NCBI GenBank assembly: GCA_034189035.1
Contig: JAXHVA010000137.1
Span: 1-9,606 of the forward strand
Reading direction: 5' to 3'
Length of the DNA: 9,606 nucleotides
From: JAUXFK01 sp034189035
Lineage (GTDB): Bacteria > Desulfobacterota > UBA8473
Below, one piece after another: positions 1-6,408 of the stretch (its first letter is position 1; each line of letters starts with the position of its first letter). The notes under the pieces were generated by a model. The model did not search any database and was not told where the DNA came from. It worked only from the letters and a program-made list of their open reading frames with translations. A program made the position numbers and the translations under genes.

Positions 1-120
1 AAAGAGGCAAAAGCTAGCCTGTTCGATTACATCGAATTATTTTATAATAGACAACGTCGTCATTCGGCTTTACAGTATATGAACCCTTGTCAATACGAGG
101 TCTTCAAAATGGCGGCTTAA
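1..120 (+). CDS. IS3-family transposase (OrfB), C-terminal end only
   Basis: The frame is open from base 1 to a TAA at 118-120 and gives 39 residues. They include YIELFYNRQRRHSAL followed by a YxNPxQYE-like ending, the usual C-terminus of the integrase-type (rve) transposase of IS3-family elements. The catalytic DDE residues would lie upstream, outside the window, so activity cannot be judged. The stop is followed directly by a terminal-repeat-like sequence, as expected for orfB at the right end of an IS. The gene reads toward cheB, so transcription may run out of the element into the chemotaxis genes. The family call is secure; the subgroup is not. Confidence 0.85.
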   Translation, partial: KEAKASLFDYIELFYNRQRRHSALQYMNPCQYEVFKMAA

Positions 121-146
121 CCCCGTGTCCACTTTTTCGGGGGAAT
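1..146 (+). mobile_element. Right end of an IS3-family insertion sequence
   Basis: This covers the transposase tail plus the sequence at about 121-143, GTGTCCACTTTTTCGGGGG preceded by CCCC. The GTGTCCAC-T(n)-CGGGG pattern is typical of IS3-group terminal inverted repeats. The exact outer border is somewhere around 143-146. The left end lies outside the window, so neither the matching inverted repeat nor the target duplication can be checked. The element sits about 200 bases upstream of cheB. Confidence 0.7.
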
Positions 147-348
147 ATAAAATAGAATAGTTAGAGAAAGTAGTGATGAGGTTTAAACTCTAAAAAATCC
201 CTCCCAGATAAAGAAAGACTTCCAATCAAAACTGTACACATATTTTTGCTTCGTTAATTGGTCTATTGAAAAAATATAGGAAACCGCCTCTAAGCACATG
301 AACAAGAAGAGATCCTCAAATAGTGTTGAAAAAAAGAAAAGAGAAAAA

Positions 349-1419
349 ATGAAATCTCAGATTCGTATTTTGGTTGTAGATGACTCCGCATTTATGCGAA
401 AAACTCTTACCAATATGATCGAGTCAGATCCGGAACTTAAAGTTATATCAAGTGCCCGGAATGGGGAAGAGGCAATAGAGAAAGCCCTGTCTTTAAAGCC
501 TGATCTAATTACACTGGATATAGATATGCCTCGTCTCGACGGGCTCCAGGTATTGAAGATAATAACGGAAAAGTCGCCTGCACAAGTGTTAATGGTTAGT
601 TCATTAACAGAAGAAGGGGCTCAAGCAACACTTGATGCCCTGGAATTAGGAGCCATTGATTTTATCCCAAAAAACCTTGATGACATTGCATTAAACATCT
701 TTAAAATAAGAGAGGAGCTTACCTCAAAGATTAAGTCTATTGTAAGGCAGAAGCTTAAATCTCAATATTTAAAAGTTTCAAAGGTCTCTTCTGGAGCTAC
801 GCAAATATATGGATCTATAATTCCAGACTCGAGATTGCCCTCACTCCGGAGAGTACGGACTGTTGCTGTCGGAACATCAACAGGTGGCCCCAAGGCCCTC
901 AATGAGATCATTCCTTCCCTCCCTAAAGACATACCACTTAGTATTTTAATTGTCCAGCATATGCCTGCGGTCTTTACCAATACGTTTGCAAAGAGATTGA
1001 ATTCGATTAGCCAAGTAGAGGTAAAAGAAGCAGAAGAAGATGATATTGTTAGACCTGGTCTTGTCCTGATAGCTCCAGGAAAATCGCATATGAAGGTTAT
1101 TAAGAGGAAATCAAGAGAAGTAAGCATTGAATTATCAAAAGAGCCGAAAAATACCCTCTATATACCTTCAGCTGATATTACAATGTTTTCTATTGCTGAA
1201 ATTTATAAGGAAACGAGTGCTGGGATTATATTGACGGGTATGGGCAATGATGGGACCGAGGGGATCAGAAAGATCAAGATGCATAATGGAAGAACTTTTG
1301 CTCAAAGTGAGGAAACATGTGTTGTTTTTGGCATGCCTAGAAACGCAATAAATGAAGGGGTAATAGATAAAGTGATTCACTTGCAGCATATTGCTGCGGA
1401 GATCGTTAAAATCGCATAA
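349..1419 (+). CDS. cheB: Chemotaxis response regulator protein-glutamate methylesterase CheB
   Basis: CheB removes methyl groups from glutamates of chemoreceptors, and deamidates glutamines, to drive adaptation in the cytoplasm; phosphorylation by CheA activates it. Numbered from this start, an N-terminal receiver domain covers residues about 4-122, with the acidic pair D11-D12, phospho-acceptor D57 in LDIDMP and K108. A linker leads to the C-terminal esterase domain, with S177 in GTSTGG, H204 in QHMP and D301 in MGNDG forming the Ser-His-Asp triad. At 356 residues it has the normal CheB length. An in-frame ATG at 298 would add 17 lysine-rich residues. I prefer 349 because the protein then begins MKSQIRILVVDDSAFMR, as in the family, and D57 falls in the standard place. 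Neither ATG has a strong ribosome site. cheW follows 93 bases downstream. Confidence 0.96.
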   Translation: MKSQIRILVVDDSAFMRKTLTNMIESDPELKVISSARNGEEAIEKALSLKPDLITLDIDMPRLDGLQVLKIITEKSPAQVLMVSSLTEEGAQATLDALELGAIDFIPKNLDDIALNIFKIREELTSKIKSIVRQKLKSQYLKVSKVSSGATQIYGSIIPDSRLPSLRRVRTVAVGTSTGGPKALNEIIPSLPKDIPLSILIVQHMPAVFTNTFAKRLNSISQVEVKEAEEDDIVRPGLVLIAPGKSHMKVIKRKSREVSIELSKEPKNTLYIPSADITMFSIAEIYKETSAGIILTGMGNDGTEGIRKIKMHNGRTFAQSEETCVVFGMPRNAINEGVIDKVIHLQHIAAEIVKIA

Positions 1420-1512
1420 AGAAGAAGGACAGAAGAGTGCAGGTTCAACAAAACTGAAGGCTCTGTAGAAAAGGACTAATTATAAACCAGATCGGAAAAA
1501 GAGGGAGCTATC

Positions 1513-2007
1513 ATGACAACATTATTCAAGGATAATGGGAATGTAGTCAAGGGAGTACCTGGCTTGTTACAACTGGTTACGTTTAACATAAGTAATGAAG
1601 AATTTGGCCTTGATATTCTTAAGGTACACGAGATTATCAGGATGCTTGAAATAACGAGGATACCTGGAGCACCTCAGTTTGTGGAAGGAGTAATTAATTT
1701 ACGTGGCAGGATTATTCCAGTAATCGATCTTAGAAAACGGTTCAACTTCGAAAAAAAGGAACCAGATAAGCTAACACGAATTGTGGTTGTGGAGATAGAG
1801 GAAAAAATAGTCGGATTTATTGTAGATTCAGTATCTGAGGTTTTGAGGTTACCTTACAGCAAAGTCGAGCCACCCCCACCTATTGTAGGAGGGATAGACT
1901 CTGAATATATCAGTGGAGTAGGAAAATTAGATAATAGACTCCTCATTTTACTGGATTTGGGTAAATTACTTACAAACAAAGAGATAGATATTCTAGATGA
2001 AGTTTGA
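1513..2007 (+). CDS. cheW: Chemotaxis coupling protein CheW
   Basis: CheW links chemoreceptors to the histidine kinase CheA in polar arrays. The 164-residue protein is one CheW domain: LLQLVTFNISNEEFGLDI at residues about 18-35, the hallmark EGVINLRGRIIPVIDLRKRF at 58-77, then IVVVEIEEKIVGFIVDSVSEVL at 89-110 and a C-terminal LLILLDLGKLL strand-helix at 143-153. A short N-terminal extension of about 15 residues precedes the domain. The start is set by GAGGGAG at 1501-1507, six bases before the ATG. It follows cheB on the same strand and probably shares its transcript. No cheA or receptor gene is in the window, so its partners lie elsewhere. Confidence 0.97.
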   Translation: MTTLFKDNGNVVKGVPGLLQLVTFNISNEEFGLDILKVHEIIRMLEITRIPGAPQFVEGVINLRGRIIPVIDLRKRFNFEKKEPDKLTRIVVVEIEEKIVGFIVDSVSEVLRLPYSKVEPPPPIVGGIDSEYISGVGKLDNRLLILLDLGKLLTNKEIDILDEV

Positions 2008-2029
2008 TCGTTGATTTTTAACGATCAAA
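2003..2029 (+). terminator. Inverted repeat at the end of cheW, possible terminator
   Basis: TTTGATCGTT (2003-2012) and AACGATCAAA (2020-2029) form a perfect 10-base-pair stem with a 7-base loop, starting inside the cheW stop codon. The stem is AT-rich and no T-run follows, so it is not a classic intrinsic terminator. It may end or protect the cheBW transcript. Confidence 0.35.
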
Positions 2030-2178
2030 ATCTAAGTCTACCCTCTTAGGTAAAGACTTGCTCCGTGGCATCTCAATTGAGATCCGCACATTGCAATTCT
2101 TTGGGGCAGGAATAGAGTAATACGGCAAAGTAGCCATTTATGTAAAGATGTCGACTAGCAAATAAAACCAAAAATGTT

Positions 2179-2205
2179 TAAGTTATACTTGATTTTTGCC
2201 GATAA
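2179..2205 (+). promoter_or_regulatory. Sigma-28 (FliA) promoter of the flgM-like gene
   Basis: TAAG at 2179-2182 is separated by exactly 15 bases from GCCGATAA at 2198-2205. The enterobacterial FliA consensus is TAAA-N15-GCCGATAA, so the -10 element matches 8 of 8, the -35 core 3 of 4, and the spacing is ideal. Transcription would start near 2212, about 40 bases before the flgM-like ATG. This fits late-class flagellar control and autoregulation, since FlgM inhibits sigma-28. Confidence 0.8.
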
Positions 2206-2249
2206 AACAGTTAAAATAATTTCGATATTGCCTGTAATTGGATTGAGAA

Positions 2250-2567
2250 ATGAAGAAATTTAATAATAAAAATATTATATATTTACAAGACTATATCCAA
2301 AATACTGATAAAAAAAATAAACCTCAAGAGTACCCCCCCATAGAGGAGTCTCATAAATGGAAAGAAAAGGCTCTGCTCTCTATTAAACCTGAGGAAATAG
2401 AAAAGGTAAGAAATTTTTTGGAGTATGTCACTGAAATCCGTATGGAAAAAGTGTCTCAAATCAAGCAATCTATTGAGAATCAGACTTACTATATAGATAC
2501 TGAAAAGGTTGCTGGTAAGTTAGTGATGGAATGTCTATTATATGAGGCTATATTGATTTCCAAATAG
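2250..2567 (+). CDS. flgM: FlgM-like anti-sigma-28 factor
   Basis: FlgM binds and inhibits sigma-28 (FliA) until the hook-basal body is complete, when it is exported through the flagellum. The 105-residue protein has a polar, probably disordered N-terminus (residues 1-40, many Asn and Lys). Its C-terminal region is typical of the FlgM domain: RMEKVSQIKQSI at 64-75, then YYIDTEKVAGKLVMECL at 80-96, matching the family pattern R-x-EKV-x-x-IK-x-x-I...Y-x-ID-x-x-KVA-x-KL. The length is near the usual 90-105. There is only a weak ribosome site (TTGAGAA) before the ATG. A sigma-28 promoter directly upstream independently supports the call. It stands alone, convergent with apgM, without the common flgN or flgK neighbours. 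The domain match is by eye and the protein is divergent. Confidence 0.8.
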   Translation: MKKFNNKNIIYLQDYIQNTDKKNKPQEYPPIEESHKWKEKALLSIKPEEIEKVRNFLEYVTEIRMEKVSQIKQSIENQTYYIDTEKVAGKLVMECLLYEAILISK

Positions 2568-2688
2568 CAATTCTTCTATCCAATGTCCATCCTGAAATGA
2601 GAAACGCGGCTCAAGGAAAGGATTACAATCTGGGACCAATAAAGAGGTGAGGCAAAAGATTTACTTATTTAATAGACACAACCTATAA

Positions 2689-2705
2689 TTCATCTACAAG
2701 ATGAA
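2689..2705 (-). terminator. Small hairpin after apgM, possible weak terminator
   Basis: TTCATCT (2689-2695) and AGATGAA (2699-2705) form a 7-base-pair stem with a 3-base loop, 13 bases past the apgM stop and between two convergent genes. On the minus strand it is followed by TTATAGGTTG, not a clean T-run, so termination is only suggested. Confidence 0.3.
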
Positions 2706-2718
2706 AAATATGCATTTG

Positions 2719-3930
2719 CTATGCCCCAAACTTTGAGAGACGACCCGCATTAGCAAGTGCAATTGTCATGAGGTCGTAAGAAGGTTGTCTCCCTAAGCCT
2801 CCTTGAATACAGCTTATCTCATCAAATCTTGTAACCTGATCAACTCGACAGAATCTAGAGTGTAATATTACTGGAAGCGGGTGCCAGCTATGCCCCCCCC
2901 ACTTTGCAGGTGTAGAATGATCTCCAGTTACTATAAGTACATCAGGATTTAATTCTGTTATTCGTGGTAAAAATTCATCCACCTCTTCAATCACCTTAAC
3001 CTTGGCATCAAAATCCCCATCCTCTCCTTTTGAATCAGTCTGCTTAATATGAATATAAAAGAAATCATAATTATTGTACTGCTTTTTTAATGCATTAAAT
3101 TCATCTTCAATAACTGTTAAAGATGGAATTACTGCCATTCCCAGTAATCGAGCTATCCCTTTATACATAGGATAAGTAGCTATAGCCGCTGACTTCAAAC
3201 CAAACCTTTCTTCCATAGAGGGGTAGACTCTATGCTTGGCAAATCCTCGAAGTAAGATCATGTTGGCCTTCTTCTCATCCGCAAGGATTGATCTAACCTG
3301 GGATAAAAAGTCTGAGACCAATTTTGCTGTTGTCTCGGATTCATGTTTTATAGCCTTGGGTTCGAGAGGGTATAAGCCAACCTTTTGTGGATCTGTATCT
3401 TCTATATCTCCGTGTAAACCTTCACCCCTAAATGCCAATACTGCCCGATGCTCTTTCACAGGTTCGATAAAAACATCTATATTGTGTTTAAAATCGATAT
3501 TATCTCTCAGTTTTGCACATATCCTCTTGTTATCAGAGGTAGTTATCCGTCCAGCCCTCCTATCTATAATCCTTCCTTCTGTGTCTATTGTAGCATAATT
3601 TATACGAGCGACTACATCTTTGGATGTTAATGGAAAATCAATCCCTGAAGCCTCTAAAATTCCTCTTCCAATATTGCTTTCCAGGGGATCATATCCGAAT
3701 AAAGAAAAATGGGAAGGGCCGCTTCCAGGAGTTATCCCCGGGGCAATAGGGTCCAACAAGCCACAGATAGATTTTTCTGCTAGTTTATCCAGGTTTGGTT
3801 TGTGGGCAACCTGCAGTTCAGTACCTTTTTTACCCTCCAATGAAAGTCCACCAACTCCATCTAGAATCAGATACACTATCTTTGTGTCATTTTTTATTAT
3901 CAGTTTTTCCAATAAACCTTCTGGTAACAT
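2719..3930 (-). CDS. apgM: 2,3-bisphosphoglycerate-independent phosphoglycerate mutase, archaeal type
   Basis: This enzyme interconverts 3- and 2-phosphoglycerate in glycolysis and gluconeogenesis. The 403-residue protein is a full-length member of the alkaline-phosphatase superfamily branch first described in archaea. Visible motifs are YLILDGVGG (metal ligand D24), PGSGPSHFSLFGYDP at 68-82 (nucleophile S70 by alignment with GSDTAH and NSEVGH), NIGRGILEASG at 86-96, the TDSKGEDGDF block near 298-307, and VTGDHSTPAKWGGHSWHP at 334-351 (D337, H338, H347 metal ligands). E303 sits where many archaeal members have His in a DExGHDGD block; this may be a normal bacterial variant. GAGGAG lies about 10 bases before the ATG. 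It begins 14 bases after folE2, so it is probably the last gene of the pterin operon, an unusual place for a glycolytic enzyme. Confidence 0.92.
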   Translation of the reverse strand: MLPEGLLEKLIIKNDTKIVYLILDGVGGLSLEGKKGTELQVAHKPNLDKLAEKSICGLLDPIAPGITPGSGPSHFSLFGYDPLESNIGRGILEASGIDFPLTSKDVVARINYATIDTEGRIIDRRAGRITTSDNKRICAKLRDNIDFKHNIDVFIEPVKEHRAVLAFRGEGLHGDIEDTDPQKVGLYPLEPKAIKHESETTAKLVSDFLSQVRSILADEKKANMILLRGFAKHRVYPSMEERFGLKSAAIATYPMYKGIARLLGMAVIPSLTVIEDEFNALKKQYNNYDFFYIHIKQTDSKGEDGDFDAKVKVIEEVDEFLPRITELNPDVLIVTGDHSTPAKWGGHSWHPLPVILHSRFCRVDQVTRFDEISCIQGGLGRQPSYDLMTIALANAGRLSKFGA

Positions 3931-3944
3931 TATTTATAATCTCC

Positions 3945-4712
3945 TCAATTCTTCTTTTCAACAAAAGCATATGCGCTATGATTGTGAATACTCTCGAAAT
4001 TCTCCACTTCTACACTGAACCATGTGATATTTTGATCTGCATCTAATTTTTCAGCAATGTTTCTCACCACATCTTCAACAAATACAGGATTTGAATACGC
4101 TTTTTCTGTAATGTACTTTTCATCAGATCTTTTTAGAAGGGAATAGACCTCGCTGCTGGCTGATTCTTCTATATACTTGATAATGTTTTCAATCCAAACA
4201 AATTTTCTAAAACGCAACTTAACGGATGCCTTGCCTCTTTGGCTATGAGCTCCTCCTCTACTGATCTCTTTAGAGCATGGGCATAAGGTAGTTATAGGGA
4301 CGTTTACCTCTATATAAATGTCTCGCTCTTTATCATGTGATGCACAAAATTTGCATGTGTATTCCATGAGACTTTTTTCTTTTGAAACAGGGGCTTCTTT
4401 CTCTATAAAATAAGGGAATTCCACCTCAAGATGAGCAGACTTGGCATCGAGTTTTTCTTTCATTTCATCGAGTATGGTATACAGTGTTTGGAGATTTATC
4501 CTTCTTTTGTATTCATTGAGTATCTCTATAAATCGACTCATATGGGTACCCTTGAAATGGTGAGGAAGATTAACATACATATTAATGGCTGCTATTGTCT
4601 GTTGCGTTTGATTCTTCTGATCTAAAACGATTATAGGATATTTTATGTTTTTCACTCCGACTTTCTCAATCTCTATATTTCTATAGTCACTTTGATTCTG
4701 GATATCAATCAT
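3945..4712 (-). CDS. folE2: GTP cyclohydrolase FolE2 (type IB)
   Basis: FolE2 converts GTP to 7,8-dihydroneopterin triphosphate, the entry to both tetrahydrofolate and queuosine. It is unrelated in detail to zinc-dependent FolE and works with other metals such as Mn, so it often serves under zinc limitation. The 255-residue protein shows VNLPHHFKGTHMSRF at 47-61, TTLCPCSKEIS at 141-151 (active-site C144), GGAHSQRG at 153-160 (H156), NPVFVED at 208-214 (E213) and a terminal ESIHNHSAYAF with H243 and H245. These are the family signatures, and the length is slightly below usual. AAGGAA precedes the ATG by about 8 bases. It lies 23 bases after the queD-like gene, whose product uses the FolE2 product. 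Confidence 0.95.
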   Translation of the reverse strand: MIDIQNQSDYRNIEIEKVGVKNIKYPIIVLDQKNQTQQTIAAINMYVNLPHHFKGTHMSRFIEILNEYKRRINLQTLYTILDEMKEKLDAKSAHLEVEFPYFIEKEAPVSKEKSLMEYTCKFCASHDKERDIYIEVNVPITTLCPCSKEISRGGAHSQRGKASVKLRFRKFVWIENIIKYIEESASSEVYSLLKRSDEKYITEKAYSNPVFVEDVVRNIAEKLDADQNITWFSVEVENFESIHNHSAYAFVEKKN

Positions 4713-4735
4713 CTCTTCTTTCCTTGAAATATTCT

Positions 4736-5107
4736 TTATTCTTCATAATATGATGCACATGAACTCTCGGATTCCCAAATATCCACCTTATGTATCGAAA
4801 CATTTTCATGATTCAGCTTATTTTTTAACTGGTGAAAGAGATATGCAGCAATATTCTCAGAAGATGGATTTGTCTTTACAAAGTAAGGGATGTCATTTAA
4901 GTTCTTATGATCCAGTTCATCTAAGATAATCTGGGTCTTTTTTTTCAGAATATGGAAGTCTATTGAAAGACCGGTACTATCCAGTTTGCTAGCTTTAACA
5001 TAGACATCAACCCTGAAATTATGTCCATGAATACTTTCACATTTCCCCCCATATTCCCTCAGGCTATGAGCAGCTGAAAACCCTGATTTAATCATTACTT
5101 CATACAT
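4736..5107 (-). CDS. queD: 6-carboxy-tetrahydropterin synthase / 6-pyruvoyl-tetrahydropterin synthase-like protein with combined CExxHGH motif
   Basis: The COG0720 family acts on dihydroneopterin triphosphate. QueD makes 6-carboxytetrahydropterin for queuosine, while the PTPS-III type makes 6-hydroxymethyl-dihydropterin, bypassing FolB in folate synthesis. The 123-residue protein has FSAAH (zinc ligand H14) and KCESIHGHNF, with zinc ligands H27 and H29; LDHKNLND at 65-72, PSSENIAAYLF at 81-91 and WESESSCASY at 110-119 complete the fold. C23 fits the QueD motif CxxxHGH, and the adjacent E24 fits the PTPS-III motif ExxHGH. Proteins with both residues have been described as PTPS-I/III and can serve both pathways. 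FolE2 follows 23 bases later. The ATG overlaps the end of a small upstream frame; no strong ribosome site is seen, which fits translational coupling. Family assignment is firm; the dual role is inferred. Confidence 0.93.
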   Translation of the reverse strand: MYEVMIKSGFSAAHSLREYGGKCESIHGHNFRVDVYVKASKLDSTGLSIDFHILKKKTQIILDELDHKNLNDIPYFVKTNPSSENIAAYLFHQLKNKLNHENVSIHKVDIWESESSCASYYEE

Positions 5108-5222
5108 GACGATTTATCTCGCTTTCCTTTTTGAGTTTATCTACATTCAATAGTTCTTTTTCCACCTCTCTGTGTTGAGCACAGAACGTAATCTCTCCCC
5201 CCTTTTGAACTAAACTGCTCAT
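5100..5222 (-). CDS. Small 40-residue protein overlapping the queD start, unrecognised
   Basis: An ATG at 5222 opens a 40-codon frame ending in TGA at 5102-5100, overlapping the first 8 bases of queD. A TAA immediately precedes the ATG, so it cannot extend upstream. The product begins MSSLVQKGGEITFC, has a C-x-x-H pair (C14, H17) and then a highly charged, likely helical stretch rich in Glu, Lys and Leu (residues 18-38). The composition looks protein-like and the overlap suggests translational coupling to queD. Against it, there is no clear ribosome site before the ATG; the purine-rich GGGGGGAGAG lies inside the frame. I do not recognise a family. It could be a small regulatory or leader peptide, or a chance frame. 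Confidence 0.4.
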   Translation of the reverse strand: MSSLVQKGGEITFCAQHREVEKELLNVDKLKKESEINRHV

Positions 5223-5631
5223 TTATAGATGGACATAGTTGATATAAGAGCAAATCAAGTAAGCAGCTGTTTCGTCAAAAGAGCCTAAGTTCTACTATCA
5301 AAACCCTACAAAGCACAATATCTGAATAAGCATAATTTAAACAAACAATGATTTAAAAGGACTTTGACAGATATTTCAGAGTGGTTTTATTAAAAGATTC
5401 AAAATAAGCGAAGCAAAAAAATGCAAATAATTCACCTTTAAGCTCCCTCAAACAATTTACAATTCTTACATAGTGAATGAAGAATCTTCAAACAGCTCAG
5501 ATCACAAGGAAAAAGCGATTCACATAAGAATTTCTAAAGCCTATTAGATGGCTATTCCAGTATACTGCACTATGGATATGGAAAGATTTTGGATTTTTAA
5601 GTCAAAATATTAGTGGTTGTTTAAGAATTGT
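5223..5631. other. 409-base intergenic region before the queD-folE2-apgM cluster
   Basis: No convincing gene is seen on either strand. It probably holds the end of the phosphodiesterase transcript and the promoter of the pterin cluster, but no clear sigma-70 pair stands out on the minus strand. A plus-strand TTGACA (5364-5369) has a poor TATTAA 18 bases on and faces the wrong way. Small symmetric sequences are TGAAGA-A-TCTTCA at 5478-5490 and CAGTATACTG at 5558-5567; repeats of this size are expected by chance. I see no preQ1 or tetrahydrofolate riboswitch pattern. Confidence 0.6.
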
Positions 5632-6396
5632 TTACACCTCAAACACGTCACCTTGTTTTAATATATTGATGTTTTTATTTTTGAGTCTTTCCATGTCACT
5701 TTTTATTTCATCTAGATGTTGAGGCTTCATATGAAATATAAGGATAGGGAGGTTGTAATCATCTAATTTATTCAATTGGTCTTTTAATATTGAAGGGGTA
5801 AGGTGACCACTAATCTTCGCCAGAGAAAACATGTGATCTGGAAAAGACGTTTCTACAATTATCGCTTCTAGATTCGACAAACGATTTGCTTCCTCCCAAA
5901 TCTCATCTGTAGGACCCGTATCACCCGTATATAAAATCGAGCTCTTTCCATCTTGGATAATATAGCCAACGGCTTCTACTGAATGATTCACTCCAATAGC
6001 TTTTACTGTTAGCCCATTAACATAAAAATTCTCTTTTTTCTTTATTGATTCAATCCGCAGTGCGGGTTGCTCTACACTGGGCAACGAGGTAAAATCCGGC
6101 CATAATTTATTATTCAAAAGGTGCAGTTTTATATCCGTAATAGTTTCTTGGACACCCAAAACCTTTATAGATGTATTATTCTTTTCTATTATATTGTCAG
6201 CAATGAATACGATGTCCTTTATATGGTCAAGATGTGAGTGAGTAATCAAGATAGTATTGATTTCGTTCTGTTCGTCAACACTCAAAATAGATGTTACTGA
6301 GCCGGCGTCAAGAAGTAAAGATCGGTTGATTAAAAATGACGTAGTATGAAAATCAGGTAATTGTGATCCATAACAACCAAGTACTCGTATTTTCAT
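5632..6396 (-). CDS. Metallo-beta-lactamase-fold phosphodiesterase, class II cyclic-nucleotide phosphodiesterase-like
   Basis: The 254-residue protein is a complete single-domain metallo-hydrolase. It begins MKIRVLGCYGSQLP and carries THSHLDHIKD at 52-61 (H53, H55, D57, H58 ligands), NHSVEAVGY with H138, YTGDTGPTDE with bridging D159, SGHLTP with H198, and FHMKPQH with H222 and H227. The HSHLDH block followed by a helix with FIADNI, and the full set of downstream ligands, resemble class II 3',5'-cyclic-nucleotide phosphodiesterases (CpdP/PDE1) rather than lactamases or RNase Z. The exact substrate cannot be read from sequence. AGGAG five bases before the ATG gives a strong start. It lies only 12 bases after the GAF-HD-GYP gene, so the two are almost certainly cotranscribed, which supports a role in cyclic-nucleotide signalling. 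Confidence 0.85.
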   Translation of the reverse strand: MKIRVLGCYGSQLPDFHTTSFLINRSLLLDAGSVTSILSVDEQNEINTILITHSHLDHIKDIVFIADNIIEKNNTSIKVLGVQETITDIKLHLLNNKLWPDFTSLPSVEQPALRIESIKKKENFYVNGLTVKAIGVNHSVEAVGYIIQDGKSSILYTGDTGPTDEIWEEANRLSNLEAIIVETSFPDHMFSLAKISGHLTPSILKDQLNKLDDYNLPILIFHMKPQHLDEIKSDMERLKNKNINILKQGDVFEV

Positions 6397-6408
6397 ATTG
6401 TCTCCTAA

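Noticed and set aside
184..211. Possible sigma-28 promoter before cheB: TAAA then CCAGATAA with 16-base spacing
   Set aside because: Only 6 of 8 match in the -10 and the spacing is one base off, so it is far weaker than the flgM site.
762..1127. Open frame antisense to cheB
   Set aside because: It lies wholly within the well-supported cheB gene and has no family features; a shadow frame.
3236..4046. Several plus-strand frames over apgM and folE2
   Set aside because: Shadows of strongly supported minus-strand genes with full catalytic motifs.
5169..5185. TCTGTG-TTGAG-CACAGA hairpin upstream of queD
   Set aside because: A six-base-pair stem without T-run or aptamer features; it lies inside the small reading frame and does not match a preQ1 riboswitch.
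5364..5393. Plus-strand TTGACA with TATTAA 18 bases later
   Set aside because: The -10 is poor and the promoter would transcribe against the phosphodiesterase gene with no plus-strand gene to serve.
5320..5400. Very short minus-strand hydrophobic frame (about 19 codons) with a GTG start and purine-rich leader
   Set aside because: Too short and without supporting context; small frames like this arise by chance in AT-rich spacers.
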